44,707 nt of DNA from Candidatus Competibacteraceae bacterium (GTDB taxonomy: Bacteria; Pseudomonadota; Gammaproteobacteria; Competibacterales; Competibacteraceae), in the NCBI GenBank assembly GCA_003989065.1, contig RXIW01000024.1, positions 1-44,707 of the forward strand. Direction: 5' to 3'. Position numbers and translations under genes: made by a program. Below the pieces are notes generated by a model, which did no database searches, was not told where the DNA came from, and worked only from the letters and a program-made list of their open reading frames with translations. Below, piece after piece: positions 27,350 through 35,675 of the stretch. Within the stretch, counting starts at the first letter, position 1, and every line of letters starts with the position of its first letter.

Positions 27350-27862
27350 ATGAAACAGCTCTTGAAACGCTACCTGCCCGATCCGCACCAGTTGCGGGAA
27401 CACAAAAGCCTGCGCTTTCTCGGCGAGTGGCTGCACGATCCCTGGCTGTGGCATTTCAACCGTCGCTCGACGGTGCGGGGTCTGGCGGTGGGGGCTTTCT
27501 TCGCCTTCGTCCCCTTTCCCTGGCAGACGTTGCTGGCCGCGGTCGCTGCCATCTGGTTGCGTTTCAACCTGCCGGTGGCGGTGGCCATGGTGTGGATCAC
27601 CAACCCCCTGACGTTGCCGCCCATCGTTTTCGTCAACTACCAGTTCGGCGCATGGCTGCTGGGTATTCCGCCCGGCCAATGGACCTTCGAACCTTCGTTG
27701 GACTGGTTGCTGCAGAAGGCCGGCGATGTCGGCCTCCCGCTTCTGGTCGGTTCGATGGCGACCGCGGTGGTGGCCGGGGTGGCCACCTTCGTCATCGCTC
27801 ATCTGCTCTGGCGCTGGCGCATCGTCAGCCGTTTCCGTCGCCGTCGGCGCACGCTGGCCTAA
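27350..27862 (+). CDS. DUF2062 membrane protein
   Basis: A 170-residue inner-membrane protein of the DUF2062 family. The N-terminal part (FLGEWLHDPWLWHFNRRSTVRG) and the conserved GAFFAFVPFPWQTLLA and WITNPLTLPPIVF segments are characteristic; hydrophobic stretches lie at about residues 45-75, 80-100 and 130-160, and the C-terminus is very basic (RRRRR). Function is not established. It starts 93 bp after pyruvate kinase and may share its transcript. Confidence 0.88.
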   Translation: MKQLLKRYLPDPHQLREHKSLRFLGEWLHDPWLWHFNRRSTVRGLAVGAFFAFVPFPWQTLLAAVAAIWLRFNLPVAVAMVWITNPLTLPPIVFVNYQFGAWLLGIPPGQWTFEPSLDWLLQKAGDVGLPLLVGSMATAVVAGVATFVIAHLLWRWRIVSRFRRRRRTLA

Positions 27863-27922
27863 CCCAGTTGAAGCAGCGCTGAATCGAACGGCCCTCTCTT
27901 TGCATCTCCTGGTTTCGCGTTC

Positions 27923-27937
27923 GGGCCGATTCGGCCC
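27923..27937 (+). other. Short GC hairpin upstream of the helicase gene
   Basis: GGGCCG at 27923-27928 and CGGCCC at 27932-27937 form a perfect 6-bp stem with a 3-base ATT loop, 38 bp before the helicase start. There is no T-run after it, so it is not a standard terminator. DeaD-type mRNAs often have structured leaders, but a role here is speculation. Confidence 0.3.
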
Positions 27938-27975
27938 CTTGCAACACCGATTCACCAACTCAGGTATTGTTGTAC

Positions 27976-29826
27976 ATGTCATCCCCGATTGAACCGATTG
28001 ACCGCTTCGACCAGTTCGAGCTGTCCGCAGCATTGCTCGAAACCATTCAGGAACTCGGTTACGAAGCCCCATCGCCGATTCAGGCGGCGACCATTCCTCC
28101 CATGCTCGCCGGTCGCGACGTGGTGGGTCAGGCCCAGACCGGCACCGGCAAGACGGCATCCTTTGCCTTGCCGATCCTGGAAAAGCTGGATCTAAGCGAC
28201 CGGCAGACCCAGGCGCTGGTGCTGACGCCTACCCGCGAACTGGCCATTCAGGTCGCGGAAGCCTTCCAGGGCTACGCCCGCCATCTGCCCGGCTTTCACG
28301 TGCTGCCGATCTACGGCGGCCAGAGCATGAGCATCCAGCTGCGCCATCTGCGCCGTGGGGTCCAGGTGGTGGTTGGTACGCCCGGCCGGGTCATGGATCA
28401 TCTGCGGCGGGAAACCCTGTCGCTGGCCGGCTTGCGCACCGTGGTGCTGGACGAAGCCGACGAGATGTTGCGTATGGGCTTCATCGAAGATGTCGACTGG
28501 ATCCTGGAGCAAACTCCGGCCGAGAAGCAGGTCGCGCTGTTTTCCGCCACCATGCCCGATCCGATCCGCCGCGTTGCCCATCGTCACCTGCGCGATCCGC
28601 ACGAGGTCAAGATCGAAGCACGGACCGCGACCGTCGCCACCATCCGTCAGCGTTACTGCCAGGTGAGCGTCCAGCACAAGCTCGACGCCTTGACCCGGGT
28701 GCTGGAAGTCGAGGACATGGATGCGGCGCTGATCTTCGTCCGCACCAAGATCGCTGCCGCCGAACTGGCCGAGCGGCTGGAAGCGCGCGGCTATCCCAGC
28801 GCCGCTCTGCACGGCGACATGACCCAGGTCCTGCGCGAGCGGACCATCGAGCAGCTGCGCAACGGCCATCTCGATGTGGTCATCGCCACCGATGTAGCGG
28901 CGCGTGGGCTGGACGTGCAACGGATCAGCCACGTCATCAACTACGACATTCCCTACGACACCGAAGCCTATATCCATCGCATCGGCCGTACCGGCCGGGC
29001 CGGCCGCACTGGCGACGCCATCCTGTTCGTCGTGCCGCGCGAGCTGCGCATGTTGCACACCATCGAAAAAGCCACCCGCCAGCCGATCGAACGGATGCAG
29101 CTGCCGACCCGCGAGGCCATCACCGGACATCGACTGGCCCAGTTCAAACAGCAGGTCGGCGAAGTCTTGGAGTCCCAGGACTTGAGCTTCTTTCAAGAAG
29201 TAGTGGCCGAGATCGAACGGGAACAGGAACTCGATATCCACGATATCGCCGCGGCGCTGACCTGGTTGGCGCAGCGCGATCGGCCGTTCCGGTTCGAGGA
29301 CGACATTCCGCTCGATGCCGAGCATTCTTCCGCTCGGGCCGAGCGCAGTCGCCCGGAGCGGGACGCGCGTCCGGAGCGCGAGGGCCGTTCGGAACGACGG
29401 CGCGATCGGCCGCCGCGCGAAGGAGGCCGCGAGTCGTCGCGGGGCGATACGGTCGAGGCCGGCAAGGTGCGCTATCGGATCGAGGTCGGCCGCGATCATG
29501 GCGCGACCCCGCAGAACATCATGGGCGCAATCGCCAACGAAGCCGGTATCGAAGGTCGCTACATCGGCCGCATCGAGATCTACGATGAGCACAGCACCGT
29601 CGATCTGCCCGACGGCATGCCCAAGGAAATCTTCCAGCATCTCAAGAAGGTGCGGGTGCGCCAACGCATGCTGAACATCAGCATGGTCGAAGGGGCCGGC
29701 GCTGGACCGGAGAAGAAGCGCGCCGCCCGGGCCGCGCCGCGGGCGAAAACACCGGACGATGAGCACAAGCCCGCCGCCCGCAAGCCCAGCAAGCGCAGTC
29801 CGGCGCGGTCAACTGCCGATTCGTGA
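27976..29826 (+). CDS. deaD: DEAD-box ATP-dependent RNA helicase (DeaD/CsdA type)
   Basis: DeaD-type helicases unwind structured RNA during ribosome assembly and mRNA turnover, especially in the cold. The 616-residue protein shows the Q motif (YEAPSPIQAATIP), motif I AQTGTGKT, PTRELA, TPGRV, the DEAD box as VVLDEADEM, SAT, and the C-terminal helicase motifs DVAARGLDV and HRIGRTGRAGRTG. A charged Arg/Glu-rich linker (about residues 450-495) leads to a DbpA-type RNA-binding domain (VRYRIEVGRDHGATPQNI) and a basic tail. I start at ATG 27976; two in-frame TTG codons at 27967 and 27970 lie closer to the CAGG site. Confidence 0.95.
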   Translation: MSSPIEPIDRFDQFELSAALLETIQELGYEAPSPIQAATIPPMLAGRDVVGQAQTGTGKTASFALPILEKLDLSDRQTQALVLTPTRELAIQVAEAFQGYARHLPGFHVLPIYGGQSMSIQLRHLRRGVQVVVGTPGRVMDHLRRETLSLAGLRTVVLDEADEMLRMGFIEDVDWILEQTPAEKQVALFSATMPDPIRRVAHRHLRDPHEVKIEARTATVATIRQRYCQVSVQHKLDALTRVLEVEDMDAALIFVRTKIAAAELAERLEARGYPSAALHGDMTQVLRERTIEQLRNGHLDVVIATDVAARGLDVQRISHVINYDIPYDTEAYIHRIGRTGRAGRTGDAILFVVPRELRMLHTIEKATRQPIERMQLPTREAITGHRLAQFKQQVGEVLESQDLSFFQEVVAEIEREQELDIHDIAAALTWLAQRDRPFRFEDDIPLDAEHSSARAERSRPERDARPEREGRSERRRDRPPREGGRESSRGDTVEAGKVRYRIEVGRDHGATPQNIMGAIANEAGIEGRYIGRIEIYDEHSTVDLPDGMPKEIFQHLKKVRVRQRMLNISMVEGAGAGPEKKRAARAAPRAKTPDDEHKPAARKPSKRSPARSTADS

Positions 29827-29842
29827 GCGGGATTCCGCCGCG

Positions 29843-29868
29843 CCGGGTCCGAGGGCGTCGGAAACCGG
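29843..29868. other. Hairpin between the convergent helicase and kinase genes
   Basis: CCGG and TCCGA on the left pair with TCGGA and CCGG on the right across a GGGCG loop, with small bulges. It lies in the 152-bp gap between two convergent genes and could slow polymerase from either side, but it lacks a T-run. I see nothing else in this gap. Confidence 0.3.
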
Positions 29869-29978
29869 CCGGACGATGATGGTCAGCCAGCGCGATCGTC
29901 GGCAACGGATTGGCGCGGCGGGTCGCGCGGCGTAGCCTCGCAGCGCCGTAGCGCCGGATGGGCTAGCCCTTGCCGCCG

Positions 29979-31757
29979 CTAGGCGTTTCCAGTGCGAGGC
30001 TTGCTGTTCAGAGCATGCCGCAGGCACTTGGTCAATTCGTGCAGGGCATAGGGTTTCTGCAGGAAGCCGGACAGGCGTTTGCCGGCGAAGCGGGGGGCGA
30101 TTTCGCTTTCGGTGTAGCCGCTCGACATGACCACGCGCACGACCGGATCGATGCGGCGCAGTTCGCGGAAGGTTTCCTCACCGTCCATGTAGGGCATGGT
30201 GAGATCGAGCAACACCAGGGCGATGTCGTCGCGCCGATCGCGATAGATTTCGATGGCTTCGTGGCCGTCCATGGCGCTCAGCACCTTGAACCCGATCCGT
30301 TCCAGCATGCGGATGCCCAAGGTGCGGACCGATTCCTCGTCGTCCACCAGCAGGATGGTGCCCGAGCCCTTCCAGTCGGCCGGAACGCTGTCGGCGTTGT
30401 GGATCAGCGTCGCCTTCTCGTCCGGCACGGCGGGGAAGAGCACGCGGAAGGTAGTGCCGTGGCCCGGCTCGCTGTAGACCTTCAAAGTGCCTTGATGGCC
30501 GCGGACGATGCCGAGAACGGCCGACAACCCCAATCCGCGGCCGGTGAATTTGGTGGTGAAGAACGGCTCGAAGATCCGATGCTGGATATCCGGCTCCATA
30601 CCGCAGCCGGTATCCGCCACTTCCAGCCAGACGTATAGCCCCTCGGCCGCGCTCTCCTCCAAGTAGGTGTCGCGCAGGTAGTCGCGCGAGCATTCCATGA
30701 CTCCGCTCGAGATCGTGATCACCCCGCTGTGTTCGCCGACCGCCTCCGAGGCGTTGATGACCAGGTTCATGATGATCTGGCGGATCTGGCTGGGATCGCC
30801 GCGCAACGCGGGCAGCCCTTCCTTCAGATTCAGATTCAGGATCGCCTTCTTCGAGACGGACGCCTTGAGCAGCGAGACCATGTCGTCGATCAGAACACCC
30901 AGGTGGATGTTTTCGATGACGAACTGGCCCTTGCCGGAATAGGCCAGCATCTGCCGGCACAGCTCGGCGGCGCGCAGCGAGGATTCCTCGATCGCCCGCA
31001 GGCTGCCGTAGGCCGGGGACACCGACGGCAGCTCGTCCAGGGCCAAGCTGGCGTTGCCCAGAATGATGGTCAGCAGGTTGTTGAAGTCGTGAGCGATCCC
31101 GCCGGCCAGCACGCCCAGACTTTCCAGCTTCTGGGTCTGCTGCATCTGGCGCTCCAGCTGCAGGCGCTTGTCTTCAGCCCACTTGCGCTCGGTGATGTCG
31201 GTGACCGCCAGTAGCAGCATGGGGGTGTTGTGGGGCTGCGGGCGGCCGAGCGGCGCGTTCAGGATTGCCCCTTCCATATGGGCGTAGAACGCTGGTCCCT
31301 GGCTGCGCAGGATGAGCGACTCCAGGTTTTTCCCCACCGGGCTGGTGAAAAAGGCGCGGTAGCGGGCCAGGAACACCCCACGGTCGTCGCCTTCCATGCA
31401 CTCCGAGAACGAAGCGCCGATCAATTGGCTGCGGTGTCGGGACACCATCCGGCAGAAGGTTTCGTTGACTTCGTGGATTTGCCCGACCTCGTTCAGCACC
31501 AGATAGCCGATCGGGGCTTGGTGAAAGAGCAGGGAGAATTGATCACGGGAGCGTTCCAGCTCGACCATGGCGCGGCGCAATTCTTCGTTCTGAATTTCCA
31601 GCTCGATCTGATGCACCTGCAGTTCGTGCAGCAGCTTGTCGAACTGCCCGGCGGAGAGCTCCGGCATGTCCAGGCGGCGTTGAATGATGCTGGCTTCCGC
31701 TCTTTCCCTGAGCTGCTTGGCAGCGTCCTGATCTTCATGCAACATATCTTCCCCCAT
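29979..31757 (-). CDS. PAS-containing hybrid histidine kinase with C-terminal receiver
   Basis: A soluble sensor kinase of about 592 residues with no membrane segment. In order: an N-terminal helical region (about 10-70), a PAS domain (about 72-192), a histidine kinase dimerisation domain with H223 in GGIAHDFNNLLT, a HATPase domain with N-box NLVINASEAV, G1 DTGCGM and G2 GRGLGLS, and a receiver domain with VDDEE (D472-D473) and phospho-acceptor D518. The start is ATG 31757 or ATG 31745; the latter has a GGGGG site five bases upstream. It follows the CheB-CheR protein by 26 bp, so the kinase-less PAS protein and this kinase are probably a functional pair. Confidence 0.92.
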   Translation of the reverse strand: MGEDMLHEDQDAAKQLRERAEASIIQRRLDMPELSAGQFDKLLHELQVHQIELEIQNEELRRAMVELERSRDQFSLLFHQAPIGYLVLNEVGQIHEVNETFCRMVSRHRSQLIGASFSECMEGDDRGVFLARYRAFFTSPVGKNLESLILRSQGPAFYAHMEGAILNAPLGRPQPHNTPMLLLAVTDITERKWAEDKRLQLERQMQQTQKLESLGVLAGGIAHDFNNLLTIILGNASLALDELPSVSPAYGSLRAIEESSLRAAELCRQMLAYSGKGQFVIENIHLGVLIDDMVSLLKASVSKKAILNLNLKEGLPALRGDPSQIRQIIMNLVINASEAVGEHSGVITISSGVMECSRDYLRDTYLEESAAEGLYVWLEVADTGCGMEPDIQHRIFEPFFTTKFTGRGLGLSAVLGIVRGHQGTLKVYSEPGHGTTFRVLFPAVPDEKATLIHNADSVPADWKGSGTILLVDDEESVRTLGIRMLERIGFKVLSAMDGHEAIEIYRDRRDDIALVLLDLTMPYMDGEETFRELRRIDPVVRVVMSSGYTESEIAPRFAGKRLSGFLQKPYALHELTKCLRHALNSKPRTGNA

Positions 31758-31783
31758 GGTGGTTCGATTTATGTCGGATAATT

Positions 31784-34700
31784 CTAGATGGGATCTGCCA
31801 GGGTTGCCTTGTCTGGAATGGCACGTTCGTGGGTGACGATGATGCGTAGCGGCCCCTCGCCGGGCAGACGCGTCACCCGTGCGGTGAAGGGGCCCGGCGC
31901 TGTGGAGCCGGTTCCGCAGCTTGGCGAGCGAAACTGCAGGCATTCCCCGCGTATCACAGCGCGGATGCCCTCGGCCAATGCGGTGGCGTGGGCGGCTTCG
32001 GTGCCCTGGATGCTGTCGCAGGCGGCCAGATAGTTGGCTCCTTCTGTCATATGGGCGGGCATGGGCGGATCGGCGCTGCTCAGGGTTCGCCAGGCTTGGT
32101 TGACGGTCAGGATAGTCCCGTTTTCGTCGAGGATGGCGACGCAGGTGGCGATCGCGTCCAGGGCGGCGCGGGTGAAGCGTTCCGAATCCTGCAGCTCGCA
32201 TTGGGCGTGGATCAGTCGATGCGTGGTTTCGATGATTTCGGTGATGTCGTTGAAGGTGGTGTAAACCTGGGAGGGCTTTCTCGCCCCCGGTTCGAACAGC
32301 GGGATGGCGTTGACCCGAATCCAGCGCATCTGGTCCCGTTGCGGGTTGAAGATGCCGATCACGCTGCCTATGACCGGTTGGCCGGTCTGCAACGCAATCA
32401 TCGACGGATGCTGGTCGCCGGGCAGTTCCGCGCCGTCTTCGCGCACCGTGTGCCAGCGGGGATCGGCGGAGGTCCGTTCGCTGATTTCCTGGATCGTCAG
32501 ACCCAGGATGGCCGCAGCGGCAGGGTTGACCGAGGTGACTTCGCCTTCGGCGTTCTGATAGACGACGCCCTCGGCCATGGTGTTGAACAGGCGGCGGTAG
32601 CGTTCCTCGCTGGCGCTGGCTTGCTGGATCGTCCGCTGACGATAGGAGAGATCCAGCACGGTAAAGGTCATGCCGGCGTCGGGGTCGGCCGGATTTAGCG
32701 CAGAAGCGCTGATCATCACCGGCAGGACCGCACCGTCCTTGCATTGCCAGAACGTATCCACGATCCCCACGCCCTGCTCGCGGATTTGCGAATACAGATC
32801 CCGGCCCACCGCGTCGAATTCCCCGGATGAGCGGTATAGCATGCGCGAATTGCGACCGATCAGCTCCTCGCGGGCATAGCCCAGTATCGCGCACAGGTGG
32901 TCGTTGATTTCCAGGAAGGTCCGATTAGCTGCACGGCCCACGCCCACCGGCACGGCGCGATACAGGCTGGCCAGTCGCGTTTCCTTCTCGAGCAGGGCAT
33001 CGCGGGTGGTCTTGAGCAGGCCGATGTCGGTAAAGGTCAGGACCACGCCGGACACGGCCCCCTTGCCGATACGATAGGGCAGGATGCGCATGAGTAACCA
33101 CGCGCCATCCTCGGTGCAGATTTCCTGTTCCTGTCCCACGGCGGTCTGCGCGACTTGCCGGATGCGCTCGAATAGATCCACGCCAGGCAAGGTATGAACC
33201 AAGTGGGTGATGGGGCGACCGATGTCGTTGTTCAAGACGCGGAGAACGCGCTTGACCTCCGGGGTAAACCGGCGCACGGCTAGATTCTCGTCGAGAAACA
33301 GGGTGCCGATCCGGGTACTGGAGATCAGATTATCCAGGTCGTTGTTGAGTTCGGTCAGCTCGATGATCTTGCTTTGATACTCGGCGTTGACGGTGTGCAG
33401 TTCCTCGTTGACCGACTGCAGTTCCTCGTTGGTGCTTTGTAATTCCTCATTGCTGGCCAATAGTTCCTCGTTAGTGGCCTGCAATTCCTCGTTGGAGGTT
33501 TCCAGTTCCTCGATGGTGGCTTGCAGGTTCTCGCGCGAGAACTGCAGATCCTGCTCCAGGTCGTGAATGCGCTGCTCGGCGTCCTGGTTCAGATCGTAGA
33601 TCGGGATATTGCCGGAGGCGGCGTCCTTCGGCAGCGGGGCGATTTCCTCGATGAACACCACCGCCAGCGGTTCCTGTCCCTTGCTCCCAGACAGCGGACG
33701 GACCCGGATCTGGACCATTTTCTGTCCATCGTGCCGCATGACCCGGATATTGGTGTGCTTCAGTTCCTCGCCGGTCTTGAAAACCCGCTGTAGACCGGTG
33801 GCCAGGGGAATGGCCAGATCCTTCACGGCAATCTTGGTAATGTCATTGATCAGCTTGCCGGAGGGGAGCCGGAAGTAGCCATCCGGATCGCCCAGGATAT
33901 GCAACACTTCCAGCTGTTCGTTCACCACGACCGCCAGAGGCACGTAATCGTTGGCGAGCGTTTGCAGGAGGCGATCGAGCAGGCGCCCTTCATCGTGGTT
34001 GCGCAACCAGGTTCCCCCCGTGGTGCGCAGGCGGCTTTGCCACGGCCGCGCTTCGGACAGGACCGAGAATTCCGAGCTGCTGTTGGCCGGGCGGCGCTTG
34101 CCTTTAGAGGCGTAGAGCTTGAATTTCTGATGCAGGGGCTCGAACAGGTCGGCCAGCTCGCCGGTCGTTTCGCTGCTACCAAGGAGGAGGATGCCATGCG
34201 GATTGAGCGAAAAATTCATCAGCTCCAGCGCCTTGCGCTGCAGGATCGGTTGCAGGTAGATGAGCAGATTGCGGCAGCTGACCAGCTCCAGATTGGTGAA
34301 GGGTGGGTCCCGCACGATATTGTGTTGAGCGAACACCACCATCTCGCGCAGCAGCCGATCGACTTGGTAATGATCCTCCCGGCGGTGGAAATATTTGGTC
34401 AGCAGGCCCGTGGGCAGGTCGGCGGCGATGCTCTCGGGGTAGAGGCCGCTGCTGGCCCGCAAGATGGCCTCGCGGTCGATGTCGGTGGCGAAGATCTTGA
34501 CCTGAAGGCGGCTGCCCAGCCGTTCCAGCACCTCGCGACTCAACATGGCCAGGGTATAGGCTTCCTCGCCGGTCGAACAACCTGCGACCCAAAAGCGGAT
34601 TTCGTTGCCGTTCATGCGTTCGAACAGCTGAGGGAGGTGGCGATTCTCCAGTTCCTCGAACACTTCCCGATCGCGAAAGAAGCTGGTGACGCCGATCAGC

Positions 34701-35539
34701 AGTTCGCGGTAGAGCGCCGTCACCTCGCCGGTGTAACTCTCCATGAATTTGACGTAATCGCGCAGGTCATGGATTTGATTGACCGTCATCCGCCGCTCGA
34801 TGCGCCGGACCACAGTGCTGGGCTTGTAATAGGTGAAATCCATGCGGGTCCGTTCGCGCAGCAGGGCAAAGATGCGGGTCAGGCTGTCCTCGTCCGACAA
34901 CAGAGTCTTCGGCAGATCGGCCTTGGCGATGGAGGAGTGCTGGATGAACGACAGCAACCGCTGGGGCATTTCGTCCGGAGGCAGGATGAAATCAGCCAAG
35001 CCGGTGGCGATGGCCGCGCGCGGCATGCCATCGAAGCGGGCCGAATCTTCGCTCTGCGCCATCACCATGCCACCGGCTTCCTTGATAGCCCGGATACCGC
35101 GCACCCCGTCGCTGCCGGTGCCGGACAGGATGATGCCGATGGCTTTTTCGCCCTGGTCGTCGGCCAGCGAGCGCAAGAATACGTCGATCGGCAGGTTGAG
35201 CCCGCGCGAGTGATCCGATTCGCTCAGCAGCAGCTTGCCGTGGAAGATGGACAGGTTCTTCTTGGGAGGAATGAGATAGACCGAGTTGGCCTCGACCCGC
35301 AGCCCTTCCTCGGCGCGCTGGACCAGCATGGCGGTGCGCTTGGACAGCAGCTCGACCATCATGCTCTTGTAGTCGGGAGAAAGGTGTTGGATGACGATGA
35401 AAGCCATACCGCTGTCGGCGGGCATCTGGGTGAAGAACGATTCCAGCGCTTCCAGACCGCCGGCCGACGCGCCGACGCCGACGTAATAGATCGGATCGGA
35501 ACTTTCAGTGTCTTCCGGCGCGGCATCGTGATCTAGCAT
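31784..35539 (-). CDS. CheB-CheR-PAS multidomain signalling protein
   Basis: A cytoplasmic protein of 1251 residues. Residues about 15-200 form a CheB methylesterase with triad S25 (GVGASAGG), H52 (IQHLSPD) and D144 (GTGSDG). Residues about 220-480 form a CheR methyltransferase (SAM motif [17 protein letters not shown] near 318, [10 protein letters not shown] near 421). A coiled coil follows at about 652-738, built on repeated NEELQ heptads, then about four PAS domains to the end. No kinase or receiver domain is present, so output must pass to a partner; the hybrid kinase gene starts just downstream. No chemoreceptor genes are in the window. ATG 35539 has a GAGGG site upstream. Confidence 0.93.
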   Translation of the reverse strand: MLDHDAAPEDTESSDPIYYVGVGASAGGLEALESFFTQMPADSGMAFIVIQHLSPDYKSMMVELLSKRTAMLVQRAEEGLRVEANSVYLIPPKKNLSIFHGKLLLSESDHSRGLNLPIDVFLRSLADDQGEKAIGIILSGTGSDGVRGIRAIKEAGGMVMAQSEDSARFDGMPRAAIATGLADFILPPDEMPQRLLSFIQHSSIAKADLPKTLLSDEDSLTRIFALLRERTRMDFTYYKPSTVVRRIERRMTVNQIHDLRDYVKFMESYTGEVTALYRELLIGVTSFFRDREVFEELENRHLPQLFERMNGNEIRFWVAGCSTGEEAYTLAMLSREVLERLGSRLQVKIFATDIDREAILRASSGLYPESIAADLPTGLLTKYFHRREDHYQVDRLLREMVVFAQHNIVRDPPFTNLELVSCRNLLIYLQPILQRKALELMNFSLNPHGILLLGSSETTGELADLFEPLHQKFKLYASKGKRRPANSSSEFSVLSEARPWQSRLRTTGGTWLRNHDEGRLLDRLLQTLANDYVPLAVVVNEQLEVLHILGDPDGYFRLPSGKLINDITKIAVKDLAIPLATGLQRVFKTGEELKHTNIRVMRHDGQKMVQIRVRPLSGSKGQEPLAVVFIEEIAPLPKDAASGNIPIYDLNQDAEQRIHDLEQDLQFSRENLQATIEELETSNEELQATNEELLASNEELQSTNEELQSVNEELHTVNAEYQSKIIELTELNNDLDNLISSTRIGTLFLDENLAVRRFTPEVKRVLRVLNNDIGRPITHLVHTLPGVDLFERIRQVAQTAVGQEQEICTEDGAWLLMRILPYRIGKGAVSGVVLTFTDIGLLKTTRDALLEKETRLASLYRAVPVGVGRAANRTFLEINDHLCAILGYAREELIGRNSRMLYRSSGEFDAVGRDLYSQIREQGVGIVDTFWQCKDGAVLPVMISASALNPADPDAGMTFTVLDLSYRQRTIQQASASEERYRRLFNTMAEGVVYQNAEGEVTSVNPAAAAILGLTIQEISERTSADPRWHTVREDGAELPGDQHPSMIALQTGQPVIGSVIGIFNPQRDQMRWIRVNAIPLFEPGARKPSQVYTTFNDITEIIETTHRLIHAQCELQDSERFTRAALDAIATCVAILDENGTILTVNQAWRTLSSADPPMPAHMTEGANYLAACDSIQGTEAAHATALAEGIRAVIRGECLQFRSPSCGTGSTAPGPFTARVTRLPGEGPLRIIVTHERAIPDKATLADPI

Positions 35540-35675
35540 GGAACAAACCCTCGGGGGGTGATTGGCTCTGCATAAGCATGGCTCAGCGCTGATGGAACAG
35601 GCAAGAATTTCCAAACCGCGGTTCGACCATCTGTGCTACCCTCCCACCTCTTTCAACGGCTAAAGTCGGGCCTCC

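Noticed and set aside
28192-29766. 524-residue open frame on the minus strand
   Set aside because: Antisense shadow of the DEAD-box helicase, which carries every helicase motif.
33350-33560. Repetitive DNA resembling a tandem repeat or array
   Set aside because: It encodes the NEELQ heptads of a coiled coil; units are diverged and too short for a CRISPR or satellite.
33899-35536. 545-residue open frame on the plus strand
   Set aside because: Antisense to the CheB-CheR region with intact catalytic residues on the other strand.
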